64,000 nucleotides of DNA, taken from Owenia fusiformis. Lineage: Eukaryota; Annelida; Polychaeta; Sabellida; Oweniidae. Below, piece after piece: positions 36,601 to 44,200 of this stretch (the first letter of the stretch is position 1; the number at the start of each line of letters is the position of its first letter). The notes under the pieces are model-generated. The model did not search any database, was not told the origin of the DNA, and saw only the letters and a list, made by a program, of their open reading frames with translations. The stretch lies in the NCBI GenBank assembly GCA_903813345.2, contig CAIIXF020000009.1, positions 22,781,759 to 22,845,758 of the forward strand, written 5' to 3'. The position numbers and the translations under genes were made by a program.

Positions 36601-38987
36601 TACAGTAATGTTTAGTTTTGAAATTGTTCACACATCGATTGATTGTCTTATCTGTCTAGTTCTTGGTCTATCTGGCTGTGTTTATTACTACCTTCATGGT
36701 CTTGCTACCCTCGTGTATCTAAATACCTCCATCCCATGTAATTTAATCTAGTTTGGCTTCATTAATTTATACAGCCATCATTTTGATTAAGTCATTCATC
36801 TTGAAATCTCTTTGGATTAAACTGGGTATATGAAATGTGGAGCAAAATTATTATTTTTCAATAAATTTTGAAAATATGATTTTAGTTGATTTTCATTGTT
36901 ATGCAATATATGGCTATAAGGCATGTGCAGTTTTTTTGTTTTCATAGTTGTGTTTTGTAGATTTCTCACATGCCTGTAGGTTTATACTGTTTGTAGGTGT
37001 TGTTTTTTGGTTAATCTGGGGTTGCCCATTGTGTAATTATCAGAGCACCATTTCCAAGATTTATTTATCCAGTGTTATATTATTTGAACCTTTAGCTATC
37101 TACTCAAGGGGGAACACAGTATCAAGTATATCTGCCTTGACATTAGCAGCTGCGTACCTTGTAAAATGATGATAAGATCATATTTTCCCCCTGAAATTAT
37201 GTCTGCTTATTTTTATTACATGGATTTAATTATATAGGTTTTTTATTGGACATCATTAATTAATTAAAAGTGTATTTTTATAATTAGAGTGAGAACAGAA
37301 TTATGTTATATGTGCATATTAAATATAGATTTTAGTTTTTTAGAATTTATATCCTCCGTTCTTTGGGGTATTTGTAATAGCAAGACTCGTTTTACTGGAA
37401 CAACTTGAAGCACCGAGACTGATGTAAAAACTGTAAATTAAGATATTTTGATGCTAGCTATTTTATTATTCTTTGCTGATAGTTAAAACAATCAATTAAT
37501 TTGAATTGCATTTTTATTCTGGGTCACATTGACTTCTTGACGGTTTTAATTTATTTGAAATGTTTGGTACTCTTTAATTTAATTTAAAAGTCCTACATGA
37601 TTTGGTACTTGTGGAGTACAAAGTGTTGAACTGTTTTGTAAATATGCCAAAGCACTCGGCTTCTTGTTTTACGTTGCTCTTGGTGTTTAAAACTTGACTA
37701 GGCAATGTAGACGATGCAATATATGGAAAGCTTGACATTATACTGCTTGATATAATATATATTATACTAGCTTTATTTGTTTTACCCAGTGTCATACTTT
37801 TTAACCTTGATGATATTCTCTTACAGAGAGTTCTGGGCAGTAGAATGAATTTCAGCGTAGCTGAGACGCTGTTGATATGTTCATTAAAATGTGCAGTAAC
37901 ACTTTACAGTATAAATGTATTTTATAAATATGCTCATTTAAATGATGAAATATAAATAGTGATCTAACAATGTCTAATTACAATGTAAATATTAATTATA
38001 AAGTGTACCAATTGCTTTACAACTCCAATAAGACGGAGGAAATAAATATACATAATACTGTCTTTTTAAAAACAATATTTTATTCAAAGTAAATTACAAT
38101 AGGACTACCAGCTCAATGTTAATCCCAATTCGTATCGTTCATCTTCCACAACTAATGCAGAATTATACTAACTTCTGCTTAATTTAAAGTTTATTTTGTA
38201 TTCTTTGTTATATTTTTTCCTGTCATACGAATTCAATAATGATTCCTACCATTGCAAATCGTACAACATATCCATTAGACGATTTATTTATAAATGGTTT
38301 AAAATCTCATTTACCACTACAGTTTTTGCAGAACTTGTGATCTCTGAATCTGATTATTGCGTTTGAGGGGGAGGAAACCCAATATACATTTTGATAAGGT
38401 GATTCTGTGTTAGTGTTGCATGCCAGAATCTCCTGGAACCAATTTAAAAACCATTTGAGTAAATAAATACTGTATTTAATAGTTCACGAACTTAGTTTTG
38501 TAGATGTAAACATGCTTGTTTTATTATGTTTACGAGGTAAATACCTCGACTAATTTAGGTGTCATATTTCAGATGTTACAACTCTAAGAATGATTGCGGG
38601 TTAGGTTCCGAGATTGCATGATGGGATTAGCGCGTTATGTTAATCCAGAGGCCTGTAATATTCTTCCTATTAGCTTAACCTTCACTTGTATCCGGTCGTT
38701 ATACCTGTGGAGGATGGGTACGTCTTGATGTACATGTATATCTGGGCTATCTATATTTGGAGCACATGCTTGTTGCCTTAATTATTACTTGCCTAGATAT
38801 TAATTACCCCTCGCTAAGACATAATCGTGCCTATATGAAAGAGTTCTGAAATTTGAAATACTTAACTTACCTTTTCTACGTGAAGAGCGCTGTTAAGATC
38901 CTTGCCCCCTTTCACACGAAATCCCCAGGGTGTTGACAAACCATCCCGATAAAGATGTACCTGGATTTTAGAAAATCCCCCTGACAT
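9366..38987 (-). CDS. Gene A: PDZ-ZM scaffold protein, ZASP/PDLIM-like (seven coding exons)
   Basis: Joined minus exons 38987-38871, 30662-30514, 24404-24344, 14918-14597, 12115-12074, 10728-9876 and 9633-9366 give 603 residues without a break. All junctions are GT-AG and keep phase (0, 2, 0, 1, 1, 2). Residues about 5-88 form a PDZ domain of the PDLIM/ZASP type: carboxylate loop PWGFR at 20-24, NLTHVEAL with His69 at the start of helix B, which predicts class I ligands (S/T-x-hydrophobic-COOH). A low-complexity middle has about six PQQQSYQ[AP]AP units (about 293-350). A ZASP-like motif, VVHLQYNTPIGLYSKDN, lies at about 480-496. The protein ends GASDF. No LIM domain is present in this window. 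By family knowledge PDZ-ZM proteins bind alpha-actinin and organise Z-discs and stress fibres; that role here is inference. Gene A is head-to-head with its paralogue gene B. Confidence 0.87.
9876..10728 (-). CDS. Gene A exon 6 (Gln repeats and ZM motif)
   Basis: 853 bp, acceptor TTCATTCCAG, donor GCA-GTAAGTAT. Starts PVGRSQSQRGPRGFNQQ, then the PQQQSYQ repeats (about 10381-10540), WKPPPKNPVLKTPEFGW, PAWSGTLRNTTN, and the ZM near the 3' end (about 9900-9975). Antisense and out-of-frame open frames over the repeats are shadows. Confidence 0.92.
10729..12073 (-). other. Gene A intron 5
   Basis: Non-coding apart from the TA-flanked MITE at 11110-11351. Confidence 0.6.
11110..11351. mobile_element. 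TA-flanked MITE, CAGGGTGTCCCG ends
   Basis: Long imperfect inverted repeats of about 80 bp: CAGGGTGTCCCGAAAGTATG at the left and its complement at the right, with the shared inner word GGCAGACATACACC. TA lies at both borders. No coding capacity; typical of a mariner-derived MITE that folds back on itself. Confidence 0.87.
12074..12115 (-). CDS. Gene A exon 5, 42-nt microexon
   Basis: Encodes TDLGLDYRDYGRT between phase-1 junctions (donor ACAC-GTAAGAC). Two acceptors six bases apart (ends 12115 or 12109) both keep frame, so the exon is 42 or 36 nt. Because both flanks are phase 1, it can be skipped without frameshift. Tyr/Arg-rich peptide, no known domain. Confidence 0.75.
12116..14596 (-). 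other. Gene A intron 4
   Basis: Mostly AT-rich non-coding DNA. About 13130-13257 has stretches (TCTCTAAGTTGAACACCTCTC and a CAGGTTACTGTA end) that recall the CAGTAAAACC-type elements at 33372 and 34840. A possible plus-strand exon at 13744-13808 is listed separately. An open frame at 13874-14071 begins with a charged, protein-like stretch (YLKYKDKDGKIRQHDSVKHW) but has no usable splice sites. Confidence 0.45.
13744..13808 (+). other. Possible plus-strand exon, unrecognised
   Basis: Acceptor ATTAATTCCAG followed at once by ATG; encodes MKKNKSNNASLLEFFRKMAE and one more Glu, then a GTAAGG donor in phase 1. The next candidate plus exon, 25752-25826, is entered in phase 1. No family recognised; could be chance. 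Confidence 0.22.
14597..14918 (-). CDS. Gene A exon 4 (linker)
   Basis: 322 bp, acceptor CTACTTTCAG, donor ACAC-GTTAGT. Encodes GYRTNPLVLPSGKSF, DYSQYSQGAPPRQTQDD, QMVHRLSASLGQAAAQQHPG and an acidic-aromatic end EYEDYQQDEDYQQEPVW. The frame closes just past the donor. The phase-1 end matches both exon 5 and exon 6. Confidence 0.87.
16937..17766 (-). mobile_element. Mariner-type transposase relic
   Basis: Minus strand encodes HHDNAPSHRSECVQTAI, then HPPYSPDLYIAPLDFAIFG, KSRPFHDVNEMKQAV and a family C-terminus. The Asp in HHDN and the Asp in SPDL are two of the three catalytic acidic residues of the DD34D mariner transposase. The readable part is about 17330-16975; the N-terminal half is scrambled by stops and frameshifts. 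Proposed ends, TACTGGAAAGCC at 16937 and the complement of TACAAGGGTCG at 17766, are only weakly similar, so the borders are less sure than the transposase call. Confidence 0.75.
18628..18645. repeat. Poly-C tract
   Basis: A run of about 18 cytosines between TAC repeats, in gene A intron 3. A likely site of length polymorphism and sequencing error. Confidence 0.8.
20541..21345 (+). repeat. Minisatellite, 48-bp unit, about 17 copies
   Basis: The unit starts GGGATGACTTACTTCATTAA and ends GGGCATTGATTTTA. Most copies are 48 bp; four are shortened to about 42 bp in the TTTATTGTG variant. Since both lengths are multiples of three, long open frames of 16-residue repeats run through it (GMTYFIKIKISWALIL). 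These carry no splice sites or other gene signals and are read as a repeat artefact. Confidence 0.9.
21895..22020. repeat. Short degenerate tandem repeat, about 15-bp unit
   Basis: About eight copies of TTCATTAAAGGTAAT-like words in a row. Imperfect, intronic. Confidence 0.75.
23230..23438 (+). repeat. Tandem repeat, 48-bp unit, about four copies
   Basis: The unit contains GCCATAAATGATGAAGAAAT and ATTGTAATTGATGAATACAA; the three central copies are almost identical. On plus the units translate to KDAINDEEMYIVIDEY, an acidic 16-residue peptide, closed by DECVV and a stop. Intronic with respect to gene A. No splice site frames it, so coding is unlikely. Confidence 0.85.
24344..24404 (-). CDS. 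Gene A exon 3 (short Pro-rich linker)
   Basis: 61 bp, acceptor GGTTTTCAG, donor CTCAG-GTAAGTGA. With the split Arg codon from exon 2 it encodes AQTYRPPGRSKTPPPSPSSQ, a basic Pro/Ser linker directly after the PDZ fold. Confidence 0.85.
25752..25826 (+). other. Possible plus-strand exon, unrecognised
   Basis: A strong pyrimidine tract and acceptor (CCATTTATTCAACAG), and a GTGAGT donor, enclose 75 bp that are open in phase 1-1: TKKQIRFQASLDGLPLPMIP then IPYQ. The composition is protein-like and the stretch is more GC-rich than its surroundings. No family recognised. Confidence 0.3.
26381..26484 (+). other. Possible plus-strand exon with an in-frame TAG
   Basis: Acceptor TCTTTTTCAG; entered in phase 1 it reads VSDAKSE, TAG, then LVFQDSNHGLSSMDSWFPKV and TVIDGVE before a GTAAAT donor. 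It could be a terminal exon ending at the TAG (26401-26403) or a decayed internal exon. It follows 25752-25826 in matching phase. Unrecognised. Confidence 0.25.
28522..30088. mobile_element. Palindromic element derived from a mariner-like transposon
   Basis: Ends CAGGGTGGGCCAAAAAA and its complement, with TA at both borders. The inverted arms extend about 600 bp each (28522 to about 29110, and about 29510 to 30088), far beyond ordinary terminal repeats. On the minus strand about 29210-28990 encodes a transposase C-terminus: SPDANNVDYHTWGYLEQLV then DVEELKERI, the SPDxNxxDYxxWG hallmark of Tc1/mariner DDE enzymes. The right arm repeats the last part in the plus direction (HLEQLVYED, PIRDVDKL at about 29515-29590). 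The centre carries further scrambled transposase-like sequence. It is therefore a fold-back copy with two 3' ends, unable to encode an enzyme. Confidence 0.82.
30514..30662 (-). CDS. Gene A exon 2 (second half of PDZ)
   Basis: 149 bp, acceptor CATTACAG, donor AGAG-GTAAGAC. Encodes VSLGSPAEGEVKIGDILTKV, then DSHDVSNLTHVEALDVLKK and TGGNVVLQLK: PDZ strands C-E, helix B and strand F. Phase 0 entry, phase 2 exit, the same as gene B exon 2. Four decayed copies lie just upstream at 30663-31360. Confidence 0.93.
30663..31360 (-). repeat. Tandem array of decayed copies of gene A exon 2
   Basis: The block around the acceptor and first half of exon 2 is repeated four more times; GGCTGTCCAC marks each copy, at about 30764, 30952, 31106 and 31250, spacing 143-188 bp. 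Each copy keeps a CAG-type acceptor (CATTACAG or CCTTACAG). Copy 2 reads VSLGSPAEGEVKIGDILTKV and then reaches a stop after LTYI. Copy 3 has a frameshift in the Pro-Ala-Glu segment. Copies 4 and 5 are shortened or rewritten. None can replace the real exon as it stands. Confidence 0.85.
32396..32475 (+). other. Possible exon in a GC-richer island, unrecognised
   Basis: About 80 bp stand out from AT-rich surroundings, with an acceptor (GCACTTTATAG) and a GTTAGA donor. Open on plus in one frame: SLRGRAIPVAWHTQRKQPDI then WESLST. The minus strand is also open in one frame, so the strand is uncertain. Confidence 0.22.
32782..33236. repeat. Minisatellite, 31-bp unit, about 15 copies
   Basis: The unit TTCATCTTTTGTACATTGTT plus CATCACATTTG repeats with very few changes (mostly GTACAT versus GTTCAT). 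Because 31 is not a multiple of three, all three plus frames are open through it and give overlapping false ORFs. There are no spacers between units, so this is not a CRISPR-type array. Confidence 0.92.
33372..33626. mobile_element. TA-flanked MITE, CAGTAAAACC family, copy 1
   Basis: Starts CAGTAAAACCTATCTTAATG and ends with the complement type ATACACAGGTTTTACTG; TA on both sides. The inner words CTCTCTTGGGAACACCTGTG and GTGAACACCGACC resemble those in the copy at 34840-35020. Confidence 0.75.
34840..35020. mobile_element. TA-flanked MITE, CAGTAAAACC family, copy 2
   Basis: Starts CAGAGAAACCTGTCTTAGTG, ends TATATACAGGTTTTACTG, with TA on both sides. Shorter relative of the element at 33372-33626. 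Non-coding. Confidence 0.72.
35457..35723 (-). other. Unrecognised open frame in gene A intron 1
   Basis: 88 codons with protein-like composition: REYLTTHSDLKHEPHHPNSV, KHYFHTVYKMIEDIYNKPVI, LPPKDREKVKFYACHFTKC. Another minus frame upstream (about 36062-35853) holds NKPQKDRSESDKAG. No splice sites, no known motif. Either the remains of a retroelement or pseudogene, or chance. Confidence 0.2.
38871..38987 (-). CDS. Gene A exon 1 (start and first half of PDZ)
   Basis: ATG at 38987, donor AAAAG-GTAAGTTAAG. Encodes MSGGFSKIQVHLYRDG followed by LSTPWGFRVKGGKDLNSAL: PDZ strand A, the carboxylate-binding loop and strand B. A short leader before the fold and the match to PDLIM N-termini support this start. 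39 codons, phase 0. Confidence 0.92.
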
Positions 38988-41175
38988 TTTCACTAAAAGG
39001 TCCTTACGCCATAATTTGGTTGGTGGCAAAGTTAGCTCGTAGTGCTCACAAATCTTAGTATCGTCTGCTTATCACCAAAACGAGGCTAACTGTAAATCTA
39101 CCTGGTTTCAGTTTAAATGTATCTCTTCTTGGTTCTGGATGTTTCGTTCTTGTGATTCTGCCAAGTTTGTCGTGTTTATTTACTCAGTTTTGTATACTCT
39201 GAGTGAGTTCTTACTAAGCTATACCTTGATCTGCTTTTAGTTTCAAAACAGAATCATACATCTACGTACACGTAGACGTTTCGTTATGGTATATTGTGAA
39301 CCGTCTTTTATGACTTTCTTTTTGGAATCCAAGCCGATGAACGTGTCACATACTAATGCGTTTTGCGTTTATTTGAAAAAATGTGTGAAATGTGGTTTGG
39401 CTGGACCATTATTTTATTATGCTTTTGTATTTGGAAATCAAGAGACAGATCAGGGTGAGACCAGGGCACTGGAATACGTGAGCTCAAATAATAAGGAAGA
39501 TTCGCTATTGCGCCATCTTTGAAATGTGTGTTGTTATCGTTTCAGCAGACAGTTTTTAACATAAACATGTAATAATATATATACATGTAGGTGTCCTATA
39601 AAGTGTAGGCCTATGTATGTTAGAAATTTGCCATTTTTACCATCAACCACTTAGTTTACGGGACAGGACAGCAATGATTCTGTTTTGGCTAGTTTAATAT
39701 CAAAACAGTATCTTCCATCTCAGTACATGCAGTAGGCCCACCTATGCTGGATTCATGTCAGCTCTTAACAAAAGGTGGCGAATTGCAAACAACGTACATA
39801 CGTACATACGAACTTTGCATGTACCTCCAGAAATAGGTTACTAGTACCGATAATTACTTTCTACATAAATTCTGGCATTTATTGGCCAGCTGGTAAAAAC
39901 GCTCAACCTTGTAGGCTAGCTTGAGTATAAAATGGGTAACATGGAAATGGTAAAATTAACGGTATTACGTGATTCGGGCAAAGAAAACAGGTTTACCGAT
40001 ATATGACATTTAGCTCGCCGAAATGTGAGCTTCAAAATCGTTACGCCACTTTACGCATGTCAACACATGTTGTCTAAAAAATCCCTAATGAATACATGGT
40101 GGATGAACACTGAAGTTGACAAACTAATGTTTCATATTGAAAGATTGATTTCACTTTTGAAAGATTGTTCAAGCCGTTGACAGATTTTGCGATTATCAAA
40201 TCCATAGTAATGAACTTGCGTACACTTCATTTCCATGGATCCATCGGCCTCGGTTGCCTACAAAGAAAATACGGCGTGATCTCTGCCTAAGATCATGAAG
40301 ATAGGCCAAGTAACGTTTTGTTTTCAAGAGTCTATTCCACCCATTTTTCATTACCTAGTTAATTCTTTCCATACTTTTCATGCCGAGACTACACGAATCT
40401 GAATTAAAAACAAACAGTGATCGATGTATGTACATATGATGGTTTCTCATTTGTCTTTCAAGGGATTTTGATGGAATCATGAATGTACTTATAAATAACT
40501 TACGTCGTTATCGCAATTCATTGCCTAAAGTATCACTTTTGGTCAACTTATGATTATATCACTAGTGTTTGCCAACTATAACATTTCAAATAATATTGTT
40601 TTATCAACACGATACAATAAATACCATGGGTAAACTATGTTGTCCGAGTTTGTTTAACTTCGGTCAACCCGCATTTGTCAATTCGATACAATATTCCTTT
40701 AATCCAATCGTATCGGTAAGACTTAATCGTGTCGTTTAGATTATATGACATTTCTATAACACAGATAGTCGAACCAGCAATAGAGGCACACAAGGACGTG
40801 GCCAAAGAATCGAACTACGGATCGCCATTGGAGCATGAAGAATTAAAGATGAACGCTTGATTAATGGTTCTGATGAAGATAACCCGTTGCCATCGCAACC
40901 AGTTAGCGGTTTCTACCTTTTTATTCTCATACGAGCTGCGGTTGAGATTTGCAATGGTCTAGCAAGCAAGTTAGGCAGCTAGCTACATTCCTATGGTGTC
41001 AGTGCGAACATCAGCGGCTAGACACTATTAATAGATCTCTGATACTGGATCCGTTTGCTGCGTTTTAACTCGTGAAACCCCGACAGTTTGGCTTTTCCCT
41101 GTATACGTGATTCCCGGGACGTGATTTCCTAGATTAAAGGACGAGACGGGATCTAGGTTACCCCGTTAGGATAGA
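38988..41175. promoter_or_regulatory. Shared 5' region between genes A and B
   Basis: 2.19 kb between the two divergent start codons. It must contain both promoters and 5' UTRs unless a further non-coding exon exists elsewhere. No TATA box or known operator could be fixed on either side. The part from about 40600 to 41280 is less AT-rich and has more CG pairs than the flanks. Small open frames here (for example 39286-39522 plus) are not protein-like. Confidence 0.5.
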
Positions 41176-41274
41176 ATGGAGACTATCTGGTTACAGCGCC
41201 CTAGCTATGACGTACCCTGGGGATTCCGGCTTATGGGAGGGGCTGAGTATGCCCAAGCGCTGCAAGTACAACGG
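41176..41274 (+). CDS. Gene B exon 1 (start and first half of PDZ)
   Basis: ATG then ETIWLQRPSYDVPWGFRLMG and GAEYAQALQVQR, donor CGG-GTAAGTAAG, phase 0. Matches gene A exon 1 in content, phase and place of the split. 33 codons; the start sits directly at the PDZ fold. Confidence 0.92.
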
Positions 41275-44200
41275 GTAAGTAAGCACACCTTTACTGTACT
41301 ATTTCAGAAAGGTCAAAGAGGCCATTTTATCTAGAAAGCTTACAGCATTCCATAAGGATGAATTTCTAACAACAGTTCACCAATCACAAGGTATTGGCCA
41401 ATAGATTCTCTCCCTAGAACAAATACAATAATACGTTTTGTTTTTTCCTTAAATAACTTAACAAGGTTACCTATTTTGAGGGATTTGATTTGGTACAGAA
41501 ATTGGGCATCGAAGCAAGGGGAAGCCAAGGTAGGACTTTCTCTATGGTCTTTACATGGTTTATATTATTGGGACGTTAACAAGTACATTGAAACACGTTT
41601 GGTTGTATTAAGGATTTGTACACAAAAGACGAGGATTTTACAAATACGTCTTGATGTTTTCAAAGCATGCATGCAGTATGTTCACTGTACATAGGAAAAT
41701 TTTAAGCTTATCTTACTGGTGTACCATTCGGATAAATTATCTTTAAATTGAACTGGTAAGTCAACATGAAGTACATGTATTACCTCAGTTATGTAATCCT
41801 ACTCCCGATGGTAAGTGGATTATTTACATTAAATTCAGTAGATAAGTCAGCATATCATATTAATACCATGATCATATATAATTATGATAAATTATAACTA
41901 GCTTCTTGAACTATATATACACTGGGAAGAAATAAAAAACCTAAAATGAACAATCTTAATAATGTCTTGATATAAAAATAAGAACGACGAGGTGGATATT
42001 AATAGGAAATTGACTTTATTTATGGTCTTTCCTAATTATACAGGTACGGTTCTGCAGTTTAGATAATCTGGCTAGCTACATGTAGTTATACATGAGGGGT
42101 TTACATGATATGATGTAACTTATTTCTGTCCACCAGATGGATTTAGATAGATTTCTTCACGTCAGCATCATCACACACGATCAGTCATGTCAGGGTTGTC
42201 AGTGTTCTGATGTTAGCCGGGATCAGTAGTGCTTCACAGTCTGTGCTTCCCTATAGCCCAGTGGCGGATCCGCCCCCCCTTAGTTGGGCTCAAAAAATTT
42301 TTGGGCCAAAAAAGGCCTCAGGGCCCCAAAAAGTGGGCATTTCTGGTCATAAATGGGCCTTCTAAGGCCTTTTTTTAATTTCAGGCCAAATTTTGAAGAA
42401 AATGGGCCTCAAATTTTCAAAATTTGGGCCCACTTTTCAGTTTTAGGCGTCCAAAATCATTTTCAGCGCAAGCGCAGAAGTTTTTTTCTCAGACCTGAAA
42501 TTTGCCCCCCCCCCTTGTTGGTTCCTGGATCCGCCCCTGTAGCCTAAACCCATCGCTATGACGATTTGGCATCGTGGTTATTGGCCATTGTCACTGATTT
42601 TCGGTATTTAGAAATAGATAATTTATTGTTAAAGTTAATTTCTGTATTGGGGGATATTTTGTTTTGTAGGATCAAGAGTTGTCCTTTGTGTTCTAATTAT
42701 ATAATCATCTCTGTTCAAGATAGTACGCTCACTCCTAGTCCTTACTAAGGTTCCAACAGACATGATTATGTGCTAATGATGGCGTCGATTTTTATGATAT
42801 TTCTTTGGCTTCAGAGAATCTTGAGTATGTCAAGGTCACCCTGGCTGAATCTTCAGAATGTTCACTGGAATACAGAGACAACATGTCACCCTGTCCTGAC
42901 GTTTTTAATGATGTCCTAGAGTAGTTCATAATTGAGAGATGTACCTTCGTGATTATTTTATAAAAATGACCTGTCATCGTAGGAAAGTGCCACACTTTTC
43001 ATGGACTTCGAACCAGTACAACATTATTTCTTTTCTTCACAATTTTGGGCCATGACAGTCAAGCAACAAGCAATGATAAGATGGAATCATGATTCACGCA
43101 TCCATTCATACATCATGTACACACATACCAAATACTGTTTATATTCTAGGGTTTTGAACTTAATATTCAGTGTTCTTACACCAGAGGCGAGACCTTTTGA
43201 ATGAACAGTGTATAGCGGTATTTCAGTTGTAAATTCTGTCTCATATTTTAATATAAGTTGTTAACATTGGCTTTGGTAATATTTTTAACCATGAATTTCA
43301 GGAATACAAAATTCGTGGTAAAATTTGGCCCATTTTCGACACATCACTTTAGAAGAGATAGATATATTGTTCGGTAAGGTAAACTGGCCTTCAGTGATGG
43401 CGTTTTTCTACATTTTGATAATTGTACTTGTACTAATTATATGAACATTTTTCTTGTGCGCGTGTCCATTACACGAATCGGGTCAGTTCATTGGCTTGGC
43501 CTAGGCATTATGTAAGTTTCATCGATGTTACTTACATAGGGATAATATATACACCTCTTTTAGACAATTCTAGTCTCCCGGATCTCACGGATAATCTTCT
43601 CAACATTTCACCAGATGGCCGACCTTGCAAAAATCTCCCGTTGACGTTGTATCTGGACCCTTCCTTTCGGATCTTTGGCTTGAATATTGTTGATAGTCCT
43701 GTCATATCAATCTTATTCTGCTGTTTTTATCTTACACGATAACCTTTTAAATATGTATATATGCGTTCTGGAATACCTAATATCATAAGAGTTTTAAAAG
43801 GACAGTTTATCTGATGCTTTGAATGAACAGGTAGATGAGAATCTTGCCTGCTATGAACATGTGGGCTAGAACTCATGCGGCTTTACTTTTCCTATCATGC
43901 ACCGCAGCCTATCAGGTATATGAAGCCTCAATGTAACTCTTATGCTACCACTACTAGGCCTTGGTGTGAAGATCATGGGTGTTTTTCTAGACAACAGTGA
44001 AAAGCTGATTGATATGCCAAGTGACAAGTGTTTCCCTTGTCTTTTACTACATTTAACACATTTATGAAGAACTAGTTCCCATGCCATGACGTCATTGAAA
44101 TGCCAGCAAAATTAGCTAATACTGTTAGCATTCCAAGAAGTTGTAACATACTCCCATCTAAGTGTTTTATTTTTCATATTTTCATCCCCTGCAACGCTTG

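Larger units (their letters stand above)
30663..38870 (-). other. Gene A intron 1
   Basis: 8.2 kb. Contains the decayed exon-2 array at its downstream end, a 31-bp minisatellite (32782-33236), two related MITEs (33372-33626, 34840-35020), a possible plus exon at 32396-32475 and an unexplained open frame at 35457-35723. About 36130-38870 shows nothing recognisable. Confidence 0.5.

Noticed and set aside
39286-39522. 78-codon open frame between genes A and B
   Set aside because: No homology-like motif, no splice sites, lies in the presumed promoter region.
43491-44087. Open frames on both strands in gene B intron 1
   Set aside because: Composition not protein-like, no conserved motif, length expected by chance.
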